NCBI GenBank assembly: GCA_943325205.2
Contig: CALPOM020000005.1
Location: 1-57,530, forward strand
Source of the DNA: Thermoflexus hugenholtzii JAD2
GTDB lineage: Bacteria > Pseudomonadota > Gammaproteobacteria > Burkholderiales > Burkholderiaceae
DNA: 57,530 bases
Direction of reading: 5' to 3'
Shown: piece by piece, positions 1-8,280 of the stretch
How positions within the stretch are numbered: the stretch's first letter is position 1
Layout of the letters: each line of letters starts with the position of its first letter
Translations under genes and position numbers: made by a program
Notes under the pieces: generated by a model
The model's database searches: none
Told to the model about the DNA's origin: nothing
The model's input: the letters and a program-made list of their open reading frames with translations, nothing else

Positions 1-753
1 CCTGACCCAGGTCCAGTTACTGCTAACGTGACTTTAGCAAGTGATTATCGCTACAGGGGTATTACCCAGGGTAATTTCCGACCAGCAATACAAGGTGGAT
101 TTGATTACGCCCATGCGAGCGGTTTTTATATTGGCAACTGGAATTCAAGCATTAGTTGGATTAGTGATGGTTACTCAGGAACCTCTCCAGCCCCTTCTGC
201 GCCAATTGAAATGGATTTCTATGGGGGCTATAAAACAGAAGTAGCCGAAGGCGTAACTCTAGACGCTGGGCTCTTACAGTATTACTATGCGTCAAGAAAC
301 ATTCCCAAATATACGTTGTCAGCCTGTAAAACTGCAGGAACTAGAAATGCTTGCGGTATTGATCCAAACACCACGGAAGCTTATTTGGCTGCAACATACC
401 AATTTGCCACGTTGAAGTACTCTTACGCACTGACTGATCTTTTTGGAATTTATGACAGTAAAGGTGCCAGTTATATCGATTTAGCACTGAACTACGATAC
501 CGGTTTTGAGGGTATTACTCTAAATGGGCATGTAGGGAAGCAAATGATCTCAACTAAAACTGATGGGGTTGATTACTCTTACACGGATTGGAAAATCGGT
601 TTAACAAAGGATTTAGGAAATGGCTTAAACGTAGCTGTTGCCTATATAGGAACGAATGCTAAACAGGCGGCATATTATGTTTCTTCCGGCGGAACTAGTA
701 CTAAAAACACTGGCCAAGGCACAGGCTTTATTTCTCTGACTAAAACCTTTTAA
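1..753 (+). CDS. TorF-family putative porin, 5'-truncated by window edge
   Basis: The reading frame is open from base 1 (PDPGPVTANV...) through the GTG at 28, so the gene begins before the window and that GTG is not a true start. About 250 C-terminal residues are visible. The start of the visible part, VTLASDYRYRGITQ, is the hallmark of the TorF / Gcw_chp family of outer-membrane beta-barrel proteins. Alternating aromatic and polar strands follow, and the protein ends with a terminal Phe (SLTKTF), as expected for BAM-inserted barrels. Only 24 bp separate it from glnK, so cotranscription with glnK-amtB is likely. A role as an outer-membrane entry route for ammonium or small nitrogen compounds is inferred from context only. 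Confidence 0.85.
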   Translation, partial: PDPGPVTANVTLASDYRYRGITQGNFRPAIQGGFDYAHASGFYIGNWNSSISWISDGYSGTSPAPSAPIEMDFYGGYKTEVAEGVTLDAGLLQYYYASRNIPKYTLSACKTAGTRNACGIDPNTTEAYLAATYQFATLKYSYALTDLFGIYDSKGASYIDLALNYDTGFEGITLNGHVGKQMISTKTDGVDYSYTDWKIGLTKDLGNGLNVAVAYIGTNAKQAAYYVSSGGTSTKNTGQGTGFISLTKTF

Positions 754-1116
<363 letters not shown>

Positions 1117-1132
1117 AAAGGAGCATTAGATT

Positions 1133-2608
1133 ATGAAACATTGGATCAATAAACTCATCGTCTCAAGTGCATTACTTTTTAGTTTGGGTGTGGCTACACT
1201 TGCACCAAACTCTCTTGTATATGCCGCTGATGACAAAGCTGCTCCAGTTGCGGCAGCTTCTGCTGCGCCAGCTGCTGCAGAAGCCCCTGCAGTTCCGGTT
1301 CCAAATAAAGGCGATACTGCTTGGTTGCTAGTTTGTACAGCATTAGTCATCATGATGACAGTACCAGCCCTTGGACTTTTCTATGGGGGCCTAGTACGTA
1401 AGAAAAATATGCTGTCGGTTTTGATGCAATGCTTGGTAGTTTTTTCTTTAATCATGGTTCTCTGGGCTATTTACGGCTACAGTATCGCGTTTACGGAAGG
1501 CAATGCATTTTTTGGAGGATTTGATCGGCTATTTTTAGCTGGAATCACGCCTGAGTCAGTTGCAGCTACTTTTAGTAAAGGCGTTTATGTTCCTGAACTA
1601 GCTTATATGGTATTCCAAGCAGCATTTGCAGCGATTACAGTCTGTTTAATTATTGGAGCTTTTGTCGAACGGATTAAATTTTCTGCAGTTCTCTTGTTTG
1701 CGGTTTTGTGGTTTACATTCAGTTATTTACCAATTGCTCACATGGTTTGGTTCTGGCCTGGCCCTGATGCATTTACCGATGCCGCTGCCGGCGAAAAAGC
1801 CTTGGCAACAGCTGGTTGGTTATTTCAAATGGGAGCACTCGATTTTGCAGGTGGAACGGTGGTTCATATCAACGCAGCGGTTGCGGGCTTGGTTGGTGCA
1901 TACGTTGTTGGCAAGCGTGTTGGTTATGGTCGTGAACCATTTAAGCCACATAGTCTGACTTTAACCATGGTTGGTGCATCTCTACTGTGGGTAGGTTGGT
2001 TTGGTTTTAATGCTGGATCGGCTCTAGAAGCAAATGGGAGCGCTGCACTGGCCTTTGCAAATACTTTAATGGCCACTGCCGCTGCTGTCTTGTCTTGGAT
2101 TTTAGCCGAGTGGGCACTTAAAGGTAAGCCATCTATGTTAGGCGCAGCATCTGGAGCAGTTGCCGGCTTAGTGGCAGTTACCCCAGCAGCAGGATTTGTT
2201 GGGATCATGGGTGCTTTAATTATTGGCTTAATTGCTGGAATACTCTGTTTTTGGGGTGTTACAGGCTTGAAGAAAATGTTAAAGATTGATGACAGTTTGG
2301 ACGTTTTCGGAGTTCATGGTGTTGGTGGTGTAACGGGTGCCATATTGACAGGGGTATTTTGTTCCCCGTCTTTAGGAGGTACAGGGATTTACGATTACGT
2401 TGCTAATGCAGTGGCCCCGGATTATGACATTGCTGCGCAAGTCCTAATCCAACTGCAAGCCGTGGCAACAACCATTGTATGGTCTGGAGTAGTCGCATTT
2501 ATTTGCTACAAAGTAGTGGATGTTTTAGTTGGACTACGAGTTACGGAAGAAGAAGAGCGCGAGGGTTTAGATATTACCTCTCATGGTGAGACTGCTTACG
2601 AGATGTAA
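1133..2608 (+). CDS. amtB: Ammonium transporter AmtB
   Basis: A 491-residue inner-membrane ammonium channel. A signal peptide of about 31 residues ends at VYA. It is followed by an Ala/Pro-rich stretch of roughly 30 residues and then by eleven hydrophobic segments. Both pore histidines are present, in GTVVHINAAVAG and in FGVHGVGGVTG. The short cytoplasmic tail (TEEEEREGLDITSHGETAYEM) carries the DxTxHGE motif seen in many AmtB proteins that bind PII. The neighbouring glnK makes the usual transporter-plus-regulator pair. A strong hairpin terminator follows the stop codon. Confidence 0.96.
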   Translation: MKHWINKLIVSSALLFSLGVATLAPNSLVYAADDKAAPVAAASAAPAAAEAPAVPVPNKGDTAWLLVCTALVIMMTVPALGLFYGGLVRKKNMLSVLMQCLVVFSLIMVLWAIYGYSIAFTEGNAFFGGFDRLFLAGITPESVAATFSKGVYVPELAYMVFQAAFAAITVCLIIGAFVERIKFSAVLLFAVLWFTFSYLPIAHMVWFWPGPDAFTDAAAGEKALATAGWLFQMGALDFAGGTVVHINAAVAGLVGAYVVGKRVGYGREPFKPHSLTLTMVGASLLWVGWFGFNAGSALEANGSAALAFANTLMATAAAVLSWILAEWALKGKPSMLGAASGAVAGLVAVTPAAGFVGIMGALIIGLIAGILCFWGVTGLKKMLKIDDSLDVFGVHGVGGVTGAILTGVFCSPSLGGTGIYDYVANAVAPDYDIAAQVLIQLQAVATTIVWSGVVAFICYKVVDVLVGLRVTEEEEREGLDITSHGETAYEM

Positions 2609-2628
2609 TTTAAGCCGGTAGTCAATAG

Positions 2629-2658
2629 ATGGGCATCATTAATTGATGCCCATTTTTC
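2629..2658 (+). terminator. Rho-independent terminator after amtB
   Basis: Perfect 10-bp inverted repeat ATGGGCATCA / TGATGCCCAT with a 5-nt loop, directly followed by TTTTT. It ends the porin-glnK-amtB unit and separates it from gshA. Confidence 0.85.
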
Positions 2659-2719
2659 ATTTTAGGGCAACATAAATTGATAAAAACACCTATTTTGATC
2701 TACTTCCCTAAAAGTTAAA

Positions 2720-2725
2720 TACAAT
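2720..2725 (+). promoter_or_regulatory. Possible -10 element immediately before gshA
   Basis: TACAAT lies 6 bp before the gshA ATG. A TTGATC upstream would give a 19-bp spacer, which is long. If this element is used, transcription would start at or next to the initiator A, giving a leaderless or nearly leaderless mRNA. No mapping data support this. Confidence 0.3.
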
Positions 2726-2731
2726 AGAGGA

Positions 2732-4024
2732 ATGGTCCCACATTTAATTACCGCCTTAACAGGTCCTTTGCTTGATCTTGAGAAAAAAATTCTTGATGCC
2801 ACACCAACTATCGAGCGTTGGTTTCGGTTGGAATGGCAAGATCACACGCCCCCTTTTTACTGCTCGGTTGACTTGAGAAACTCGGGTTTTAAATTAGCGC
2901 CAGTTGATACGAATTTATTTCCGGGTGGATTTAATAACCTATCCAATGAAATGCTGCCACTTGCGGTGCAAGCGGCAATGGCCTCTATAGAAAAAATTTG
3001 CCCCGAAGCACGTAATTTACTCTTGATACCAGAACGTCATACGAGAAATACTTTTTATTTACAAAATGTCGCTCGCTTAGCGGTAATTTTGAGGCAGACA
3101 GGGCTTAATGTTCGATTAGGAAGTTTGTCCGACGAAATCACTAAACCTACTACCATCGAGTTGCCAGATGGGCAGCGTTTGGTATTAGAGCCACTCAGTC
3201 GAATTGGCTTAAAGGGGCGTCGTTTAGGATTAAAAGATTTTGATCCCTGCGCCATATTACTCAATAATGACTTATCGGCTGGGGTTCCACCTATTTTAAA
3301 GAACTTGCATGAGCAATACGTATTACCCCCCTTACATGCTGGTTGGTCGACACGACGTAAATCGAATCATTTTGCTTGTTACGATGATGTGATCAAAAAG
3401 TTTTCTAAAATTTTAGATATTGATCCTTGGATATTAAACCCCTACTTTGCCACAGTTAAAGATGTGGACTTTAATGCGCGCGTTGGAGAAGAAGAGTTAC
3501 AAGAAACTGCCGCTGGACTTCTTAAAAAAGTGGCTAAAAAATATAAGCAAATGGGCATTAAAGAAAAACCCTACTTAGTTGTGAAGCCAGATGCTGGAAC
3601 ATATGGCATGGGGATTATGACGATTCATGATGCGAGCGAATTAAAAGACTTGAATCGTCGTGAACGTAACAAGATGAGTGTCATCAAAGAAGGTTTAGAG
3701 GTTGCTCATGTGATTATTCAAGAAGGGGTTCACACCTTAGAAAAGATCAATGAGGCAGTTGCTGAGCCAGTGGTGTATATGATTGATCGCTATGTAGTCG
3801 GTGGATTTTACCGAGTGCATACTGGTCGTGGTCCTAATGAGAGTTTGAATGCACCCGGTATGCATTTTGTGCCTTTGGCATTTGAGCAAAATGCCATCCC
3901 TGACATTACCGCCAAGCCTGGCAGTACGATACCCAACCGGTTTTATATTTATGGGGTAGTTGCTCGCTTAGCCTTATTAGCGGCATCAATAGAGTTGGAA
4001 CGTACTGATCCGCATATCGAGTGA
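2732..4024 (+). CDS. gshA: Glutamate-cysteine ligase, proteobacterial GshA type 3
   Basis: 430 residues. The protein matches the GshA form of betaproteobacteria and acidithiobacilli (TIGR02049-like), not the E. coli form. It catalyses the ATP-dependent first step of glutathione synthesis, joining Glu and Cys. Recognisable segments are the N-terminal MVPHLITALTGPLLDLE, a central ATP-grasp-like stretch KPYLVVKPDAGTYGMGIMT near residues 285-305, and VYMIDRYVVGGFYRVH. The ATG at 2732 gives the family's usual N terminus, even though the AGAGG upstream lies very close to it. The gene overlaps the start region of gshB, indicating translational coupling. Confidence 0.93.
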   Translation: MVPHLITALTGPLLDLEKKILDATPTIERWFRLEWQDHTPPFYCSVDLRNSGFKLAPVDTNLFPGGFNNLSNEMLPLAVQAAMASIEKICPEARNLLLIPERHTRNTFYLQNVARLAVILRQTGLNVRLGSLSDEITKPTTIELPDGQRLVLEPLSRIGLKGRRLGLKDFDPCAILLNNDLSAGVPPILKNLHEQYVLPPLHAGWSTRRKSNHFACYDDVIKKFSKILDIDPWILNPYFATVKDVDFNARVGEEELQETAAGLLKKVAKKYKQMGIKEKPYLVVKPDAGTYGMGIMTIHDASELKDLNRRERNKMSVIKEGLEVAHVIIQEGVHTLEKINEAVAEPVVYMIDRYVVGGFYRVHTGRGPNESLNAPGMHFVPLAFEQNAIPDITAKPGSTIPNRFYIYGVVARLALLAASIELERTDPHIE

Positions 4025-4026
4025 GT

Positions 4027-4977
4027 ATGATGAAACTTCTGTTCATCGCCGATCCGCTAGAAGATTTGAAGATTGAAAAAGACACAACCCTAGCTATGAT
4101 GATTGCGGGACAAAAAGCAAGTCATGCAATTTATTTTGGCAAAGCGCAAACCCTCCACAGTACAGGAGCTAAAGTCCAAATCCTTGCGCAGCGTTTAGAA
4201 ATCAATTTAACGCAAAGCCCATGGTACAAAATTGTTAGTGAATCGGTCGAAGACCTTGTAAATTTTGACGCAGTCTTAATGCGACAAGACCCACCCTTTT
4301 CAGTTGAGTATTTAACGAATACTTGGCTTCTGTCGCAGGCAGAAAGAGCGGGCGCCAGAGTCTTTAATTCGCCAACAGCACTGCGTGAGCACTCAGAAAA
4401 AGTTGCTATTTTAGAGTTTGCTAAATGGATCACGCCAACCTTGATTACCCGTTCACTAGCGCAGATCAAAGATTTTCATCAGCTACATCAGGATATTGTG
4501 ATTAAGCCGCTGGATGGTATGGGGGGTATGGGTATTTTTCGGGTTGGCCCTGATGGCACTAATTTGGCTAGTATTGTGGAGACTTTAGGCCAAAATGGCG
4601 AACGATCCTTAATGGCCCAGCGATATTTATCAGAAATCAAAGATGGCGATAAGCGCTTATTACTGATCAATGGCAAACCAGTTCCATTCGTTTTGGCAAG
4701 GATTCCTCAAAAAGGTGATATTCGCGGGAATTTAGCGGCCGGCGGTATCGGGCAGGCTAGACCTCTTGGCCCTACAGAAATAGCAATTGCCAATGAACTA
4801 GGACCGGAACTGGTTAGGAGAGGCTTGTTCTTAGTTGGCGTAGATATTATCGGTAGTCACTTAACTGAGATTAATGTAACGAGTCCAACTTGTTTTGTGG
4901 AGATCACTCAACAGACAGGTTTTGATGTGGCTAAATTTTGGTTAGAAGAACTTGAAATGCAAATAATGAGAGGGTAA
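4027..4977 (+). CDS. gshB: Glutathione synthetase
   Basis: Adds Gly to gamma-glutamylcysteine using ATP, the second step of glutathione synthesis, in the cytosol. About 316 residues, the normal length. An N-terminal pre-ATP-grasp domain (MKLLFIADPLEDLKIEKDTTLAMM) is followed by an ATP-grasp fold with the DAVLMRQDPPF motif, KPLDGMGGMGIF as the glycine-rich loop, and EINVTSPTCFVEI near the C terminus. The ORF track starts at GTG 4021, overlapping the gshA stop. I prefer ATG 4027, with ATG 4030 also possible, because these give the usual N terminus. It is followed directly by the PTS genes. Confidence 0.95.
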   Translation: MMKLLFIADPLEDLKIEKDTTLAMMIAGQKASHAIYFGKAQTLHSTGAKVQILAQRLEINLTQSPWYKIVSESVEDLVNFDAVLMRQDPPFSVEYLTNTWLLSQAERAGARVFNSPTALREHSEKVAILEFAKWITPTLITRSLAQIKDFHQLHQDIVIKPLDGMGGMGIFRVGPDGTNLASIVETLGQNGERSLMAQRYLSEIKDGDKRLLLINGKPVPFVLARIPQKGDIRGNLAAGGIGQARPLGPTEIAIANELGPELVRRGLFLVGVDIIGSHLTEINVTSPTCFVEITQQTGFDVAKFWLEELEMQIMRG

Positions 4978-4978
4978 G

Positions 4979-5395
4979 ATGGCTGGGATTTTGATAGTTG
5001 CTCACACGCCAATTGCAAGTGCGATTTTAGAATTCGTGGAGCATGTGTATAGTTCGGTACCAGATCAAGTTTTTGCAGTTGATGTTTCTGCGCATGAAGA
5101 TACCAAATTGATCACTCAAAGACTCCTAGAAAGAATTGAACAAATGCAATCTTCTAGTGAGGTTTTAATTTTGACGGATATTATGGGCGCTACACCATCA
5201 AATGTAGCTAGTAAATTATCTTCATCGGGCTCCACGGGTAAAGTGTTGCAAATTATTACAGGGTTGAATTTACCCATGTTGCTGCGCGCCATTAGTCATC
5301 GTCACGAACCTCTTGATGAGATCGTAGAAAAAGCGCTACAAGGTGGCCAACAAGGAGTTATTCGTATTCGAGACTTATCCAAAGCGATTCCTTAA
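4979..5395 (+). CDS. PTS EIIA component, mannose (ManX) family
   Basis: 138 residues with the fold and motifs of a stand-alone mannose-family EIIA domain. The phospho-accepting His is residue 9 (ILIVAHTPIASAI), and ILTDIMGATPSNVA is the second conserved segment. It should take phosphate from HPr-His, but no EIIB, EIIC or EIID partner is visible in the window, so a regulatory rather than transport role is likely. The gene starts 1 bp after the gshB stop and precedes ptsH by 19 bp. The gshAB-EIIA-HPr-EI order is characteristic of betaproteobacteria. Confidence 0.9.
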   Translation: MAGILIVAHTPIASAILEFVEHVYSSVPDQVFAVDVSAHEDTKLITQRLLERIEQMQSSSEVLILTDIMGATPSNVASKLSSSGSTGKVLQIITGLNLPMLLRAISHRHEPLDEIVEKALQGGQQGVIRIRDLSKAIP

Positions 5396-5414
5396 TCATT
5401 TCTTAATCCATTTC

Positions 5415-5684
5415 ATGCCAACACAATCAATTACTATTATTAATAAACTTGGGTTGCACGCGCGCGCCTCTGCCAAACTGACCCAACTTGCTGGACAATT
5501 TCCTTGTGAAATTACCCTTGAAAGAAAGGGGCGCCAAATCAATGCAAAAAGTATTATGGGTGTCATGATGTTGGCTGCAGGCATTGGTTCGGAAGTCATT
5601 TTAGAAACGCGTGGCGAAAATGCGGAAGAGGCAATGCAGGCATTAATTGACTTAATTAATGATCGTTTTGGCGAAGGCGAGTAA
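5415..5684 (+). CDS. ptsH: Phosphocarrier protein HPr
   Basis: 89 residues starting at the internal ATG 5415 (MPTQSITIINKLGLHARAS). The longer ORF from GTG 5343 runs inside the EIIA gene and adds residues foreign to HPr. The catalytic His is in GLHARASAKL, and the regulatory Ser that HPr kinase phosphorylates is in INAKSIMGVMML. Both are present, which matches the hprK gene at 38.3-39.2 kb. I see no clear Shine-Dalgarno sequence in front of the ATG, so translation is probably coupled to the EIIA stop 19 bp upstream. HPr carries phosphate between EI and the EIIA proteins in the cytosol. Confidence 0.93.
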   Translation: MPTQSITIINKLGLHARASAKLTQLAGQFPCEITLERKGRQINAKSIMGVMMLAAGIGSEVILETRGENAEEAMQALIDLINDRFGEGE

Positions 5685-5734
5685 TGCAACGTGCGACTCC
5701 ATATAGAGCTCAAATCTATGCGAGGGTATAGTTA

Positions 5735-7483
5735 ATGAGCTTTGCACTCCATGGACTCTCAGTCTCTAACGGTGTAGCAATTGGCCATGCCTTAACGATT
5801 TCAGCAGCGTCTCTAGATGTAACTCATCAATTTATTGCAAGCGGCTCTGAAGAGCAGGAAGTAGTTCGACTACAGCAGGCATTTGAATTAGCCATGCAAG
5901 AATTACATGATCTAAAAGATCGTTTACCAGAGGATGCCCCAGAAGAGATGAGCGCATTCTTAGATGTGCATCGTTTAATCTTAGAGGATATTGACTTACG
6001 GCAAAAGCCAGAAGCACTTATTTTAAAAAGACGTTATAACGCGGCTTGGGCATTAACGACTGTTTTAGACGAGTTATTACTTGCTTTTGAGGAGATTGAT
6101 GATCCCTATTTAAAAGAGCGCGGAGCAGATTTTCGGCAAGTCATCGAGCGTGTATTGTATGCCCTTAATGGCTCATCGGAATTAAGTTTGGCCCCTTTAT
6201 ATCAGAAGCTAGATCGCCAATCAGCGGATGCAATTATTGTTGCACAAGATATTGCCCCGCATGACATGATGCGTTTTAAAGAACTTAATTTCTGTGCTTT
6301 TGTGACAGACTTTGGTGGAAAAAATTCGCACACTGCTATCGTTGCAAGAAGTCTAGATATACCTGCTGCGGTGGGCGTTAAACATGCTAGCGAGATTATT
6401 CAGCAAGATGACTTATTGATTGTAGACGGGGATAAGGGAATCGTCATTGTTGATCCATCACCGATGATATTAGAGGCTTACCGACAACGTCAGGCAGAAA
6501 TCAAATTTTCTAAAGAACAATTACAGTTATTAAAATACACTCCGACTAAAACTATTGATGGCCAGCAAATTACGCTTATGGCTAATATAGAAACTCCTGA
6601 AGATGCTCCTGATGCATTAGACAGTGGGGCTGTGGGAGTAGGCTTGTATCGCTCCGAATTTTTATTTATGAACCGAAAAGGTGGTTTACCCGAAGAAGAG
6701 GAACAGTACCGCGCCTATGTGAAGACCATTGAGGCGATGTATGGCTTACCTGTTAATATTCGAACCATTGATATTGGGGCAGATAAAAATTTAGATAACG
6801 AAGATCATAAATTATCTTCAAATATTTCACCGCTGGGTTTACGCGGTATTCGCTGGTCATTATCTGAGCCGGAAATATTTTTAACACAACTCCGAGCGAT
6901 ATTGCGTGCATCCGCGCATGGTAAAGCGCAAATATTAATACCCATGTTGGCCCAGGCGCATGAGATTGAGTTAACCTTAGAATTAATTGGCGAAGCCAAA
7001 CGACAGTTAGAGCAGCGCCAGCAAGCCTACAATACAGATATCAAAATCGGGGCGATGATTGAAATTCCGGCCGCAGCTTTGATCATGCCTTTATTTTTAA
7101 AATATTTTGACTTTGTATCAATTGGCACTAATGATTTAATTCAATATACGCTTGGGATTGATCGGGCAGACAATGCAGTGGCTCATTTGTACGACCCGTT
7201 ACATCCGGCAATACTAAAACTGATTTATGACATTATTCAAGCTGCCAAAAAAGAAAATATTCCTGTTTCTGTTTGTGGCGAAATGGCTGGAGATTCCCAA
7301 TTAACTCGGTTATTACTGGCGATGGGCTTAACAGATTTTTCGATGCATTCAAGCCAATTATTAACTGTGAAGCGAGAGATATTAAAGGCTTATATTGCCG
7401 ACTTGACCCAGCAATTGCCACCAATTTTAAGTACCTATGAGCCAGAATTATTAAATGCTTTAGTAACAAATCTCAATAAGTAG
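5735..7483 (+). CDS. ptsI: Phosphoenolpyruvate-protein phosphotransferase (PTS enzyme I)
   Basis: 582 residues, the usual length for enzyme I. It autophosphorylates with PEP on the His in GGKNSHTAIVARS (about residue 200) and passes the phosphate to HPr. The N-terminal HPr-binding helical domain, the phosphohistidine swivelling domain and the C-terminal PEP-binding barrel are all present, including LYRSEFLFM, DIGADKN, and the catalytic-Cys motif SVCGEMAGD near residue 510. It lacks the N-terminal GAF domain of PtsP, so this is the general EI. It closes the gshA-gshB-EIIA-ptsH-ptsI run and converges with the moeB-like gene 12 bp further on. Confidence 0.95.
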   Translation: MSFALHGLSVSNGVAIGHALTISAASLDVTHQFIASGSEEQEVVRLQQAFELAMQELHDLKDRLPEDAPEEMSAFLDVHRLILEDIDLRQKPEALILKRRYNAAWALTTVLDELLLAFEEIDDPYLKERGADFRQVIERVLYALNGSSELSLAPLYQKLDRQSADAIIVAQDIAPHDMMRFKELNFCAFVTDFGGKNSHTAIVARSLDIPAAVGVKHASEIIQQDDLLIVDGDKGIVIVDPSPMILEAYRQRQAEIKFSKEQLQLLKYTPTKTIDGQQITLMANIETPEDAPDALDSGAVGVGLYRSEFLFMNRKGGLPEEEEQYRAYVKTIEAMYGLPVNIRTIDIGADKNLDNEDHKLSSNISPLGLRGIRWSLSEPEIFLTQLRAILRASAHGKAQILIPMLAQAHEIELTLELIGEAKRQLEQRQQAYNTDIKIGAMIEIPAAALIMPLFLKYFDFVSIGTNDLIQYTLGIDRADNAVAHLYDPLHPAILKLIYDIIQAAKKENIPVSVCGEMAGDSQLTRLLLAMGLTDFSMHSSQLLTVKREILKAYIADLTQQLPPILSTYEPELLNALVTNLNK

Positions 7484-7495
7484 TTCGGTATAGAT

Positions 7496-8254
7496 TTAAA
7501 TCGGCAATCGATCCTGACACACTACACAATGCGGATTTCTAGGAAGTTGGATTTGATGCATTTGCGTATGTAGTGCGTCCCAAATACCAAGTTTTCCAAT
7601 CATTGGCGCGCCCGATTCAGTGATCACTTGCAAAGCTTGAGCGGCTTGGATAGAGCCTATGATTCCGACTAGAGGAGAAAATACACCCATACTTGAGCAG
7701 TTTGCTTCTTCAAATGATTCTGCTGGTGAAAACAGGCAAGCATAACAAGGAGAGTCTGCACGGCGCGTATCAAATACTGAAAACTGCCCATCAAACTGAA
7801 TTGCAGCCCCAAAAATTAGAGGTTTACGATGTTTGACGCAAGCCGAATTGATCATTTGTCGGGTTCTAAAATTATCAGTACAGTCAATGACGATAGTGGC
7901 ACTAGGTATCAATTCATCTAATAAGGTGGGGTCTGCTCTTTGATACACCGGGATGACTTCAACATGGGGGTTCAGGCGATTTAACATTGTTTGAGTTGAG
8001 AGCACTTTGGGCTGCCCAATCCGGGGAGTATCGTGCATGATCTGCCGTTGCAAATTGGTCAGATCAACCACATCATCATCAATGATAGTCAGCTTACCAA
8101 TACCAGACGCAACCAGGTAGGGTGCGCACGCGCTTCCAAGTCCACCTGCCCCGATGATCAGGACATGGGCAGCACCAATCTTTTTTTGACCTTCGATACC
8201 GATGGCATCTAAGAGAATATGCCGGGAATACCTTAAAAGTTCTTGATCTTCCAT
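7496..8254 (-). CDS. moeB: HesA/MoeB/ThiF-family sulfur-carrier adenylyltransferase
   Basis: About 252 residues from the ATG at 8254; the ORF track's start at 8263 is a TTG. E1-like enzyme that adenylates the C-terminal Gly of a MoaD- or ThiS-type sulfur carrier. The nucleotide-binding loop is GAGGLGSACAPYLVASG, followed by DLTNLQRQ and CTDNFRTR. A conserved Cys occurs in SPCYACLF, and two CxxC pairs (CYAC, CVVC) form the zinc site. It has no rhodanese domain. MoeB and ThiF cannot be separated here because no mo- or thi- genes are adjacent. It is the last gene of the gpmA-S41 protease-moeB unit. Confidence 0.85.
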   Translation of the reverse strand: MEDQELLRYSRHILLDAIGIEGQKKIGAAHVLIIGAGGLGSACAPYLVASGIGKLTIIDDDVVDLTNLQRQIMHDTPRIGQPKVLSTQTMLNRLNPHVEVIPVYQRADPTLLDELIPSATIVIDCTDNFRTRQMINSACVKHRKPLIFGAAIQFDGQFSVFDTRRADSPCYACLFSPAESFEEANCSSMGVFSPLVGIIGSIQAAQALQVITESGAPMIGKLGIWDALHTQMHQIQLPRNPHCVVCQDRLPI

Positions 8255-8280
8255 GAAAGCCAAGTGGCTAAGCAGACCTA

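Noticed and set aside
5343-5414. N-terminal extension of HPr from GTG 5343
   Set aside because: It overlaps the EIIA coding sequence in another frame and adds residues not found in HPr. ATG 5415 gives the normal start.
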